Assembly: GCA_021802545.1 (NCBI GenBank)
Contig: JAJZRS010000005.1
Coordinates: forward strand, 81,847 to 145,846
Length of the DNA stretch: 64,000 nucleotides
Reading direction: 5' to 3'
Origin: Pseudomonadota bacterium
GTDB taxonomy: Bacteria > Pseudomonadota > Gammaproteobacteria > Burkholderiales > JABEVD01
Below the pieces are notes generated by a model, which searched no databases, was not told where the DNA came from, and worked only from the letters and a program-made list of their open reading frames with translations. Shown here piece after piece: positions 27,899-35,656 of this stretch; position 1 is the stretch's first letter, and each line of letters starts with the position of its first letter. Both the position numbers and the translations under genes were made by a program.

Positions 27899-30253
27899 TT
27901 AAGGATGGTTCACCCAGAAGCCCGTTGAGGGCGTGAGGGTGCTGGTGCCGTAATTCAGGTAGCTCTTCGACGTGATGTAGCTCGAAAGCGTGTTATTCGC
28001 ATCCAGGCTGGGCGCGTAGAAGTACCAGTTGGCGCTCGTGGCATCCCACGACCAGATCGTGATCACGTTGGTCGGGATCACGCCGGTTGCGGGCGGGGTT
28101 GCGCTGATGTTCTTGTTGAAGGCCGAAGGCGTGGGATTGTCGCCCACCGCGATCAGGCTCCAGCCGGAAGGCAGTCCGTTCGCACCGCCCGTCGCGCTGT
28201 CGCCGAAGGTCGAGGTCGAAACCGCGCTGCCCGACAAGGGCGACGTGAAGGATGCCTTGGCGTTCACCCAGAAGCCTTCCCCGGGATTGATCGTGGTCAG
28301 GAAATCGTATCCCTTGGAAGCCGCATAGGCAGCGCCGCCGTCAGCCTGCGTCGGGGTATAGAAGGCCCAGTTGGGGTAGGTGATGCTCGTGTTGGTGCCT
28401 TTCGTTTCCCATTTCCACACCGTGGTGACCTTGGTTGAATCGCCGAATGCGGTCGCGGCCGTGATCGGGTTGCTTTCCCCGTTGCCGACCAGATTCCAGC
28501 CGGAGATCAGGCTGATTGCCGCGCCGCCGGTTCCGCCCGTGCCGCCCGTGCCGCCGGTTCCGCCGATCCCGGTGGTTCCGCTCGCCCATGCAACGAGGGT
28601 CCCGCCGAAGGTGCCGCTGCCCGTGCTGTTCGTCCAGGTGCCGGAAACTGCGCCGGTGTTCGGATCGATCGAGCCTGTCAGGGTCGAGCCGCTGCTGGTG
28701 GTGATGCTGAACGTATTGGTTGCGGAAAGCGCGCCCGTTCCGGCGAACATCGAGTTGGTTGTGGTGGATACGCCCAGGACGTTGAGGCCGTTAGGTCCGA
28801 GCGTGGCGACCCAGTTTCCTGCGTCAGACCCCGTATAGGTCCCGGTGAAGATCGATTGAGGTCCGCCTGCGAGGGTTCCCGTTTGGGTGCCGTTCGTCCA
28901 GGTGCCGCTGATCGCGCCCGTGGTCGGATCGACCGTTCCCGTCATGGTCGCGCCGTTCGACAGCGAGGCGGTGAAGCTGCCATTGGAGAACGTGCCTGTG
29001 CCACTGAACGGCCCGGTGGTGTTGGAGAAGCCATTGATGGTCACCATCCCGTTTCCTACGCCGGCGCCCCAGTATCCGGTATCGCTGCCGCCAAACGTGC
29101 CGCCGAAGCCGCCCATGGTTCCGGGCGCCGTGCCGCCGCCCGTGACGGACGACGTGCTGCAGGTCGAGTTGTTCACGCCGAAGTTGCTGACGATGGTGGA
29201 CTGGTTGTTGTAGACGTCGGTAGATGTGACCTGAAATGCGTAGCAACCGCCTGTACTCAGGGCAGGGCCGTTATACACATAGCTGGTCGCATTCGGCAGG
29301 TTCCAGTTCGTATAGTTGAGCGTGCCGCCCAAGTTCCAGAGATCGATCCCGTACGAATAGGAACCGCCTGGGGGCGCTGTCCAGGAAAGGGTCGGCGGGA
29401 GCGCTCCAGTGTAGTTTCCAGATGGCGCGAGAGCGGATGCGAAATTCGTGTTGAATGCGGTGAAATTGAGCTGCTTGGTCGTCACCACGGGTGCTGCCGT
29501 TCCGACCGGCTTTTCCGTCACCGTGATCGTGTAGGCGAACGGGAAGGATTGAGATGCGCTCAGGTTAGGCAGAACGCTTATGTTCGTAGCAGGGTTCCAG
29601 TCGCTCCAGCTTACTCCCGTGCTGCCGGTATTCGGCTGGGAAACGAGCTGGGCGCCTGCTGCGATGCCCGGGCCTGAAACCGTCACGCTCTGGATCAGGC
29701 TGAGCGGGTCCTCGAGCGAAATCCACGTGCCGAATCCGCCGCTGTTCGGCATGGAGGGGTCCGTATAAACCCATGTGCCGTGCCCTGTGCCGAAGTCGAG
29801 CTGGTTGCCGTAATTCGTCCAGCCGCCCGCGCCATTCGATTTCAGGACGAAGTGCTGGCGGTTGAAATTCGTGGTGGTGACGTTGTTGGCATCCACGCCC
29901 GTCATGCTTTCGAAAGCGATGACGTTCTCGAGGCCGGCGGTGTTGGGGTCGGCCGAACAGACCACGCTCGAATAGGTGATGGAAAAAGAGGTCGAAAACT
30001 TGGTGAAGGCCTGGTTCACCTTGGTCATGAAGGCGGCCTTGTTTTCGCCCTTGTTCAGGTAATTCGTGTCGATGGAGTTGCCGACCGCTGTCGCATCCTT
30101 GGCGGCGACGGCCGTCTCGAAAGCCGTGAGCGCAGAAAGAACGCCTGCGTCGGTACAGCTCGTGGAATTGAGCGGCGTGGCAGCATAAGCGCCGGAAGCG
30201 CTAAGCAGGGCTGCCGCGGCGAGATAGCCGGGCCATTTGCTGAACTTGTTCAT
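27899..30253 (-). CDS. Large exported protein with duplicated C-terminal GFWxNHP module (paralogue B)
   Basis: Exported protein of about 784 residues, function unknown. A signal peptide ends SGAYA|ATP. Residues 25-140 resemble an NTF2/SnoaL-like fold (weak). A beta-rich region (about 165-370) matches the middle of the 15982-19113 protein, as do two tandem repeats of about 85 residues (about 379-554). A Gly-Thr-Gly linker (about 564-576) leads to the C-terminal module (about 583-784), ending GFWVNHP. The ATG at 30253 is preceded by GGGGA six bases upstream; an upstream in-frame start at 30292 would put residues before the signal peptide. It is divergent from the atypical secretion operon starting at 30466, a typical arrangement for a substrate beside its exporter. 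Confidence 0.85.
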   Translation of the reverse strand: MNKFSKWPGYLAAAALLSASGAYAATPLNSTSCTDAGVLSALTAFETAVAAKDATAVGNSIDTNYLNKGENKAAFMTKVNQAFTKFSTSFSITYSSVVCSADPNTAGLENVIAFESMTGVDANNVTTTNFNRQHFVLKSNGAGGWTNYGNQLDFGTGHGTWVYTDPSMPNSGGFGTWISLEDPLSLIQSVTVSGPGIAAGAQLVSQPNTGSTGVSWSDWNPATNISVLPNLSASQSFPFAYTITVTEKPVGTAAPVVTTKQLNFTAFNTNFASALAPSGNYTGALPPTLSWTAPPGGSYSYGIDLWNLGGTLNYTNWNLPNATSYVYNGPALSTGGCYAFQVTSTDVYNNQSTIVSNFGVNNSTCSTSSVTGGGTAPGTMGGFGGTFGGSDTGYWGAGVGNGMVTINGFSNTTGPFSGTGTFSNGSFTASLSNGATMTGTVDPTTGAISGTWTNGTQTGTLAGGPQSIFTGTYTGSDAGNWVATLGPNGLNVLGVSTTTNSMFAGTGALSATNTFSITTSSGSTLTGSIDPNTGAVSGTWTNSTGSGTFGGTLVAWASGTTGIGGTGGTGGTGGTGGAAISLISGWNLVGNGESNPITAATAFGDSTKVTTVWKWETKGTNTSITYPNWAFYTPTQADGGAAYAASKGYDFLTTINPGEGFWVNAKASFTSPLSGSAVSTSTFGDSATGGANGLPSGWSLIAVGDNPTPSAFNKNISATPPATGVIPTNVITIWSWDATSANWYFYAPSLDANNTLSSYITSKSYLNYGTSTLTPSTGFWVNHP
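27902..28507 (-). repeat. C-terminal module copy B
   Basis: Encodes about 202 residues, SGWNLVG to GFWVNHP. It is nearly identical to copy A (18502-19110) in protein and very close in DNA, but lies in inverted orientation. Confidence 0.85.
28590..29115 (-). repeat. Two tandem beta-rich repeats in paralogue B
   Basis: Same two-repeat unit as in paralogue A: each repeat opens F-x-G-T-[FY]-x-G-S-D and contains a TG-[ST]-[IV]-DP-[NT]-TGA-[IV]-SGTW stretch. Confidence 0.75.
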
Positions 30254-30308
30254 AATATCCCCTATTGTAGTACGTGGAAAAAATCCTAGCACACTTCCCC
30301 CGTCTGCT

Positions 30309-30325
30309 CTGTGAATTATTTACAG
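30309..30325. promoter_or_regulatory. Palindrome in the divergent promoter region of the atypical secretion operon
   Basis: CTGTGAATTATTTACAG, with outer arms CTGT/ACAG, 56-72 bases upstream of paralogue B; the minus strand contains TGTAAATAATT as at 15887. The 30254-30465 gap also has an extended -10-like TGATAGAAT at 30441-30449 directly before a strong Shine-Dalgarno (GGGGAGGTGAG) of the plus-strand operon. Otherwise I see no gene in this 212-base gap. Confidence 0.35.
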
Positions 30326-30465
30326 CCATTCTAAATAAATGGTGATCTATTTTCGATAGCTTTTAACTTGCGTATTGAACCATACGCCAATAGCTCTTTA
30401 CAAGTGCAGGATTGCCCGCATTCTTTGTTGGTTGCGCATCTGATAGAATGCCCGGGGAGGTGAGA

Positions 30466-31176
30466 ATGTTGGATAGTGGCGGCGAAATCCGGATCATGCC
30501 GGATCGGGTGACGGCAAGCTTTCGATCATCCGTTGTTGCGGACAGGATGCTGCATCAGCCCGCTTCGTGGCAAGAGGCGGTGGCCGCCGCCAGGGAAGTA
30601 CTGCCCGGATGGAAAAAGGTGGGCTTCGTTTTTTCCGATTTATGGGTACGCTACGACATGGTCAAGCTGGGGAATGGGCTCATGGACAAAAAGGACATGG
30701 ATTTGCTTGCCAGGGCGCATTTCGCATCAAGCCATCCCGATTGCGCGTCCTGGCCCCTGAGGCATTCTTTGTGCGGCGAGTATCTTCTGATGTGTGCAAT
30801 GGATCCTGAACTCTTTGCCGCCATGCAGGCCTTGTCTTCGGACTCCGGCGCATCCCTGGTGCGCGCCGAACCGCTGTTTTCCACCCTGTTCGACGGCGCA
30901 TCGCGTGACCTGTCCGATTTCTCGGGATGGCTGCTCATCGACGAGCCCGGCATGCTGATAGCCTGCTGGATCGAGAAAGGGTCTCCTGTTTCCATCCATC
31001 AGAGGCTTGCCGAAGGCGACCGTGGAGAAGCGGCGACACTGCTGCTGCAACGGCTGTCAGCGCTGCTAGGATTGCAGTCGCAGGAGGTGAGGATACTTTC
31101 CTGCATGGAAGAGCCCATTGCGCTCGACGGATTCCAGGCCAGGCATATCGAAACGAAGGCGTGCATTCATGCCTGA
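30466..31176 (+). CDS. PilM/GspL-cytoplasmic-like protein, first gene of atypical T2SS operon
   Basis: Cytoplasmic protein of 236 residues with no signal peptide or membrane segment. By position (directly before PilN-, PilO- and PilP-like genes and a secretin) it is the PilM/MshI or GspL-cytoplasmic counterpart, which links the ATPase to the inner-membrane platform. Direct sequence similarity to PilM is weak; I do not see the full actin-like nucleotide-binding motifs, so it may be a degenerate, non-nucleotide-binding version. The start at 30466 is chosen because a strong GGGGAGG Shine-Dalgarno sits just upstream; the frame is open to 30412. It overlaps the next gene by 8 bases. Confidence 0.6.
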   Translation: MLDSGGEIRIMPDRVTASFRSSVVADRMLHQPASWQEAVAAAREVLPGWKKVGFVFSDLWVRYDMVKLGNGLMDKKDMDLLARAHFASSHPDCASWPLRHSLCGEYLLMCAMDPELFAAMQALSSDSGASLVRAEPLFSTLFDGASRDLSDFSGWLLIDEPGMLIACWIEKGSPVSIHQRLAEGDRGEAATLLLQRLSALLGLQSQEVRILSCMEEPIALDGFQARHIETKACIHA

Positions 31177-31663
31177 ACTCGGTCTCGATTTCGCGTCCGG
31201 CCAACGCCTTGCAGTTCGCTGGCCCAATGCCGGAAGAATGGTGCTGCTTTGCGGGGTTGCCGCGATGGTCTTCTCTGCCTGGGATGCGCAAAGGCAGATC
31301 AAGACGAACAGTTCGCTTGCCGCAGCGCGGTCCAGATTGCAGGCAGAGCGCAGGACAAATGCGCCGCGCTACCTTTCGGATGGAGTTAAGGCGGCGTTTT
31401 CCGCTTCACGGACGCCCTGGGGCGCGATCCTGTCCAGGTTGGAATCGGCCAAATCCCAGGACATCGCGCTCGTCTCGCTCAAGGCGGATGCTGCAAGAGG
31501 CGCAATCCGGATTTCGGGTCAGGCGAAAGACTTCGCCGCCTTGAACCGCTTCGTCTCCAGCCTTTCAAAGGAATTTTCAAGCGTATCCCTTGTCACCGAA
31601 AAGCTTACCGAAAGCGGCTTGCCTGTCGTGGTGGCCTTCGAAATGGATGTCGGTTGGCAATGA
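31169..31663 (+). CDS. PilN/GspL-periplasmic-like inner-membrane platform protein
   Basis: Protein of 164 residues with one membrane segment (about 24-42) after a short cytoplasmic N-terminus, then a coiled-coil stretch and a small alpha/beta domain containing IRISGQAKDFAALNRF, typical of the PilN/GspL ferredoxin-like fold (Fimbrial_assembly family style). Identity rests on this architecture and on gene order. The ATG at 31169 overlaps the upstream stop. It probably pairs with the PilM-like protein on the cytoplasmic side and the PilO-like protein in the periplasm. Confidence 0.68.
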   Translation: MPELGLDFASGQRLAVRWPNAGRMVLLCGVAAMVFSAWDAQRQIKTNSSLAAARSRLQAERRTNAPRYLSDGVKAAFSASRTPWGAILSRLESAKSQDIALVSLKADAARGAIRISGQAKDFAALNRFVSSLSKEFSSVSLVTEKLTESGLPVVVAFEMDVGWQ

Positions 31664-32190
31664 GGTCGTGGTTCGGAAAGCTCCTGATGGCAACCGGATG
31701 GCCCGGACTTGCAGGATACGTCCTCATCGCCATTTCGGTCATGACGGTATTTTTCTTTTCCTTGCCCATGCGAGACGATTCGGCAGGCATTCAAAGCGAA
31801 ATCAGCTCGCTCGAGCACGATGCGCGTTCGGCTCATGCATCCGAATCGGGAAGACAGGCGAAGCGTTTTTTCGATGCGCTCCCCAAAGCGGAGGCGATCA
31901 ACGGGATACTGGAGAATCTCCACTCGATTGCGGCCAAGCGCAGCCTCTCCCTCGAAAACAGCACCTACCGGCCTGAAGCCGCCGGAAAGGATCCCATTCA
32001 GAAACTGCGCATCACGATCAAGACATCCGGCAATTATGCCGACCTGAGAGGATTCCTTCAGGATGTTTCGCATCAGTCGCCGTCGCTGGCGATGCGCAAT
32101 CTTTCCTTGTCCAGGCGGAATATTTCGGATGCGAAGATAGATATTGTTATAGAATTCGACCTTTACTTCTCCGGGAACGTGCGCAGGTAA
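31660..32190 (+). CDS. PilO/GspM-like inner-membrane platform protein
   Basis: Protein of 176 residues: one membrane segment (about 14-34), a coiled coil (about 45-75) and a C-terminal ferredoxin-like domain containing the segment KTSGNYADLRGFL, which resembles the PilO/MshJ signature. The ATG at 31660 overlaps the previous TGA (ATGA); an in-frame TTG two codons earlier is less likely. It is the second half of the PilN/PilO-type dimer of the atypical machine. Confidence 0.75.
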   Translation: MRSWFGKLLMATGWPGLAGYVLIAISVMTVFFFSLPMRDDSAGIQSEISSLEHDARSAHASESGRQAKRFFDALPKAEAINGILENLHSIAAKRSLSLENSTYRPEAAGKDPIQKLRITIKTSGNYADLRGFLQDVSHQSPSLAMRNLSLSRRNISDAKIDIVIEFDLYFSGNVRR

Positions 32191-32639
32191 TGAAAATCGA
32201 GAAGCGTAAAATCTGGCTCGGCATGGCCCTCGTGCTGACGATCATCGCCTCGATCTGGCCCGTGCATCGCGATTCCGTGCTTGTCGAGGCCGAGCGCAGG
32301 CAAGGCAAGTCAGAAGCATCGTTTTCTCCCTTTCCCGAGCAGGATGTCTGGAAGGCAGGCGCAGACCTTTTTCCATCGCAGAGCTGGACGCAGCAGCCCA
32401 AGGCCGCGTCTGACGCGAAGCCGGTCGAGCCCGCTTTTCCGTTTGTTTTCAAGGGGCGCTATTTGGAAGGCACGGACAGCTTCGTCTATCTTTCCGACGG
32501 TGACCATTTCTTCAAGGCGAAGACGGGCGAGCGCATCGGCGATTACCTGATAGACGCCATCGATTCTGGATCGGTCACGTTCACTTATGTGCCCCTTGGA
32601 AACCGCCATGTGCTCAAGATCGGGGAAGTGGCGCCATGA
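32190..32639 (+). CDS. PilP/GspC/MshK-like periplasmic connector
   Basis: Protein of 149 residues with an N-terminal membrane anchor (about 8-25), a Pro/Ala-rich linker and a C-terminal small beta domain (about 85-147) with the FVFKGRYLEG segment and a later G-D-Y-L. This matches the PilP/GspC homology-region layout that connects the inner-membrane platform to the secretin. Identity is inferred from architecture and from its place directly before the secretin, which it overlaps by 4 bases. Confidence 0.68.
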   Translation: MKIEKRKIWLGMALVLTIIASIWPVHRDSVLVEAERRQGKSEASFSPFPEQDVWKAGADLFPSQSWTQQPKAASDAKPVEPAFPFVFKGRYLEGTDSFVYLSDGDHFFKAKTGERIGDYLIDAIDSGSVTFTYVPLGNRHVLKIGEVAP

Positions 32640-34606
32640 ACAGGATATTGCCGCTTTTTGTCGTGTGCTTGCTGAGCGGATGCGCAACGCCAAGCGACCA
32701 GGTGCACGAGGCCGAGTCCTCGGTCGAGTCCGGAAAATATGAGGAGGGGCTGAAGAAACTGAAGGCGATGTCGGAGGAGGGCGGCGGGATGCAGCGGGAG
32801 GAATCCCGGGCGGCCTATCTGCGCAGCCGGACCGTGGTTGCCGAGAAACTGATCGGACAGGCAAGGCGTGCCGCCGCTGAAGGGCGTCTCGACGATGCGG
32901 AGCAGTTGTACGGCAAGCTGCTTGCGATCGAGCCTGGGTATCTCCAGGCCAGGGTCGAACTGAAGCAAGTTCAGATCATGAAGCAAAGGCGGGCAAGGCT
33001 GAGTCAGGCCGAAGCGCTTTTCGGGCAGGGAAAGCTCGACGATGCGCAAAAGGCGCTACAGCAGATTCTTCTTGAACAACCCGATCAGGCTGAGGCGCTC
33101 GAATTGATGAGGAAAATTACCGAACGCCAGCAAAGGAATGCTGCGCCCACCCTTGGCCCGCAATTTTCCAAGACCGTTTCGCTCGAATTCAGGGACGCAA
33201 AGCTCAAGGATATTTTCGATGCGATCTGGAACGCATCCGGCATCAATTTCATTCTGGACAAGGATGTCAGGACGGATGCCAATGCCTCGATTTATGTCCA
33301 CAACGTGACGATCAAGGAAGCGATAGACGGACTGCTGATGACCCAGCAGCTTGCCAGGAAAGTGGTGAACGGCAATACCTTGTTCATCTATCCCGACACG
33401 CCGCAAAAGCGCACCGAGTATCAGGATCTGGTGGTGAGGAATTTCTTCCTGGCCCATGCCGATGCAAAGCAGATCGAAAGCATGCTGAAGACCATCCTCA
33501 AGATCAAGGACATTTACGTCGACGAAAAACGCAATCTCGTCGTGATCCGCGATTCGCAGGACAATGTCGATCTGGCGGAGAAGCTGGTTCGCGCCCATGA
33601 CCAGGCAGAGCCCGAGGTGATGCTGGCGCTCGATGTCATCGAAATCACGAAATCGAAGCTCAACGAAATGGGCATTTCCCTGCCCAATCAGGTCGATTTC
33701 GGCGTTGGCAATCCATTGACCCTCAGGCAGCTGAGAAATCTCAATTCATCTGGAATCAATGTCGGCATCGGCGGATTGAGCAGCGGAACCGCCACGACCA
33801 ATCCAGGCGTGGTCGGCTCGATCAAGCTCAACGATACCAACGGGGACATCAACATGCTGGCCAATCCCAGGGTCAGGGTCAGGAACGGGGACAAGGCCAA
33901 GATCCATATCGGGGACAGGCTGCCCGTGGTGACAACGACAGTGAGTGGCATCAGCTCTTTCGTCGGGCAGAGCGTGAATTATCTCGATGTCGGCCTGATG
34001 CTCGAGGTGGAGCCGCACGTGATGCTCGACGGCGACGTTTCGGTCAAGCTGAATCTCGAAGTCAGTTCCGCCAAGCAGGATCCGAACAATGCCGGTCTTT
34101 ACGACGTGGGCACGCGGACGGCAACCACCGTCCTCTCCATCCATGACGGCGAAACGCAGATGCTTGCCGGACTGATCCGCCAGGACGAGAGCGACACGAC
34201 AAGCAGCGTGCCGGGCATTGCGAACATTCCCCTCCTGGGCAGGCTGTTCAGCGACGTCTCGAAATCGAAGGGGAAAACGGAGATCGTGCTCGCCATCACG
34301 CCGCACATCATCCACAACCTGGTCAGGCCGAGCTCGGATCTGATGGAATATTCATCAGGAACGGGTTCATTCTCGTCATCCGGTGGAATGCCGTTGCAGC
34401 CGGGCGGTCCTTCGCTGCGCCCGGGCGGCTTCATGCCCGGCAGGCCCGAGCCAAGCGCGCCTTCGCCTCAGCCGGGAAGGCGGTCTGGGGCGGCCGCGCC
34501 CGCAAGTACAGGGGGGGCAGCTTCGCCTGCGCCTGCGGCGGCCCAGGGCGGCGTGATTCCCTTGGGTGACTTTTCCCCGCCGCCGGGTGTCGGCATGAAA
34601 CCCTAG
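32636..34606 (+). CDS. TPR-containing secretin lipoprotein (GspD/MshL-like)
   Basis: Outer-membrane secretin of 656 residues for the atypical system. The signal peptide ends in the lipobox LSGC (Cys 16), so the protein carries its own lipid anchor. Residues 20-160 hold TPR-like helices. Then come an STN/N0-type domain (about 180-250; VSLEFRDAKLKDIFDAI), an N1-like domain (about 255-325) and the secretin core (about 330-575) with VPGIANIPLLGRLF and the end segment EIVLAITPHII. The tail (about 590-656) is rich in Pro and Gly and looks disordered. TPR-secretin fusions occur in MSHA-like and atypical T2SS, where the TPRs may replace a pilotin. The conventional GspD at 53605-55542 is clearly different. 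Confidence 0.9.
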   Translation: MNRILPLFVVCLLSGCATPSDQVHEAESSVESGKYEEGLKKLKAMSEEGGGMQREESRAAYLRSRTVVAEKLIGQARRAAAEGRLDDAEQLYGKLLAIEPGYLQARVELKQVQIMKQRRARLSQAEALFGQGKLDDAQKALQQILLEQPDQAEALELMRKITERQQRNAAPTLGPQFSKTVSLEFRDAKLKDIFDAIWNASGINFILDKDVRTDANASIYVHNVTIKEAIDGLLMTQQLARKVVNGNTLFIYPDTPQKRTEYQDLVVRNFFLAHADAKQIESMLKTILKIKDIYVDEKRNLVVIRDSQDNVDLAEKLVRAHDQAEPEVMLALDVIEITKSKLNEMGISLPNQVDFGVGNPLTLRQLRNLNSSGINVGIGGLSSGTATTNPGVVGSIKLNDTNGDINMLANPRVRVRNGDKAKIHIGDRLPVVTTTVSGISSFVGQSVNYLDVGLMLEVEPHVMLDGDVSVKLNLEVSSAKQDPNNAGLYDVGTRTATTVLSIHDGETQMLAGLIRQDESDTTSSVPGIANIPLLGRLFSDVSKSKGKTEIVLAITPHIIHNLVRPSSDLMEYSSGTGSFSSSGGMPLQPGGPSLRPGGFMPGRPEPSAPSPQPGRRSGAAAPASTGGAASPAPAAAQGGVIPLGDFSPPPGVGMKP

Positions 34607-34607
34607 C

Positions 34608-34985
34608 ATGGGCCGAATCAAGTCAGGATTCACCCTGATCGAGCTGCTCGTGGTGATGACGATCATTGCCATCCTGCTCACCATTGCCGTACCGCGCTAT
34701 TTCGGCAGCATCGACAAGTCAAGGGAAGTGGCGCTCAAGCAGGACCTCAAGGTGATGCGCGATGCGATCGACAAATACTACGGCGACAACGGCAGTTATC
34801 CGGCCACGCTCGACGATCTGGTCGCCAAGAAATACCTGCGAGAAATTCCGGAAGACCCGATCACGGACAGCAAGACCACCTGGCAAATCGTTCCCCCTCC
34901 CGACGGCGAAGGAGAAGGCGTTTACGACGTGAAGAGCGGCGCCCCGGGCACGGCACACGACGGGACCGATTACAAGGACTGGTGA
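34608..34985 (+). CDS. GspG-like major pseudopilin (atypical system)
   Basis: Prepilin of 125 residues. The leader ends KSG|FTLIELLVVM with Glu5. The C-terminal part has the SYPATLDDLV and REIPEDPIT segments typical of GspG/OxpG-type pseudopilins, and ends VYDVKSG...YKDW. It follows the secretin after 1 base and overlaps the next pseudopilin by 4. It is the probable main subunit of the atypical pseudopilus; Geobacter OxpG, from an atypical T2SS, is the type of protein I would compare it with. Confidence 0.9.
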   Translation: MGRIKSGFTLIELLVVMTIIAILLTIAVPRYFGSIDKSREVALKQDLKVMRDAIDKYYGDNGSYPATLDDLVAKKYLREIPEDPITDSKTTWQIVPPPDGEGEGVYDVKSGAPGTAHDGTDYKDW

Positions 34986-35491
34986 TGAAGGAGAGCGGCT
35001 TCACTTACCTTCTCCTGCTTTTCTTCGTGGCCATACTGGGCGTCGGGCTTGCCGTGGCGGGCGAAGCATGGCATGTCTCGGTGCAGCGCGAAAAGGAAGA
35101 ACAGCTGCTGTTCGCAGGCGATGCCTACCGCCAGGCCATAGAACTCTATTACGAGACGAGCCCCGGCGGGGTCAAGCAGTATCCCCTGAAACTCGACGAC
35201 TTGTTGAGGGATCCGCGGTTTCCGAATGTGCGTCGGTATCTCAGGGAGCTTTATCCCGACCCCATCACGGGAAAATTCGACTGGGAATTGGTGATGGCGC
35301 CCCAGGGCGGCATCATGGGCATCTATAGTCCATCAAAGCAGGCCCCCATGAAGCGCTCCGGATTCGATGACCTGGATGCAGCATTCGGTGATCTTGCCAA
35401 GCAGAAAAAGGACAAGCTTACCTACCGCGACTGGAAATTCGTCTACGATCCTGCGCTCGCTTTAGGACGTCTTTCCCACGGGCTGTTCTAA
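34982..35491 (+). CDS. Minor pseudopilin lacking Glu5 (atypical system)
   Basis: Prepilin-like protein of 169 residues. The leader ESG|FTYLLLLFFVAIL has the Gly-Phe cleavage site and hydrophobic helix but no Glu at position 5, the pattern of tip subunits such as GspK. The body contains QREKEEQLLF, a YYETSPGG segment, LYPDPITGK and near the end YRDWKFVYD, which mark a recurring family of T2SS-like proteins in betaproteobacteria. It overlaps the preceding pseudopilin by 4 bases and is the last gene of the 30466-35491 operon. Confidence 0.82.
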   Translation: MMKESGFTYLLLLFFVAILGVGLAVAGEAWHVSVQREKEEQLLFAGDAYRQAIELYYETSPGGVKQYPLKLDDLLRDPRFPNVRRYLRELYPDPITGKFDWELVMAPQGGIMGIYSPSKQAPMKRSGFDDLDAAFGDLAKQKKDKLTYRDWKFVYDPALALGRLSHGLF

Positions 35492-35526
35492 AATCCAGGC
35501 CCACCAACTATATCTCGAAATAACCT

Positions 35527-35627
35527 GAATAAGTTTATTCAATTTACTGAATATTAATATACATATTTCAATAAAAATGGATCGTTGTATTTGGAATTGT
35601 TCTAGTGTAACTTGATCGTTCATCAAG
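35527..35627. promoter_or_regulatory. AT-rich intergenic region with two palindromes before paralogue C
   Basis: Within the 165-base gap 35492-35656 lie GAATAA-GT-TTATTC (35527-35540) and CTTGAT-CGTTC-ATCAAG (35611-35627). They could be operators, or the first could be a terminator-like stem for the pseudopilin operon. The gap is much more AT-rich than its surroundings and most likely carries the promoter of the 35657 gene. Confidence 0.35.
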
Positions 35628-35656
35628 AACCGATATTTCTCATGACGGGGGGATGA

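Noticed and set aside
30412..30465. Earlier start for the PilM-like gene
   Set aside because: The upstream extension has no Shine-Dalgarno and would overlap the likely promoter; the ATG at 30466 follows a strong GGGGAGG.
35492..35656. AT-rich gap as a possible tRNA or small RNA gene
   Set aside because: No cloverleaf or TTCGA arm could be found; only two short palindromes are visible.
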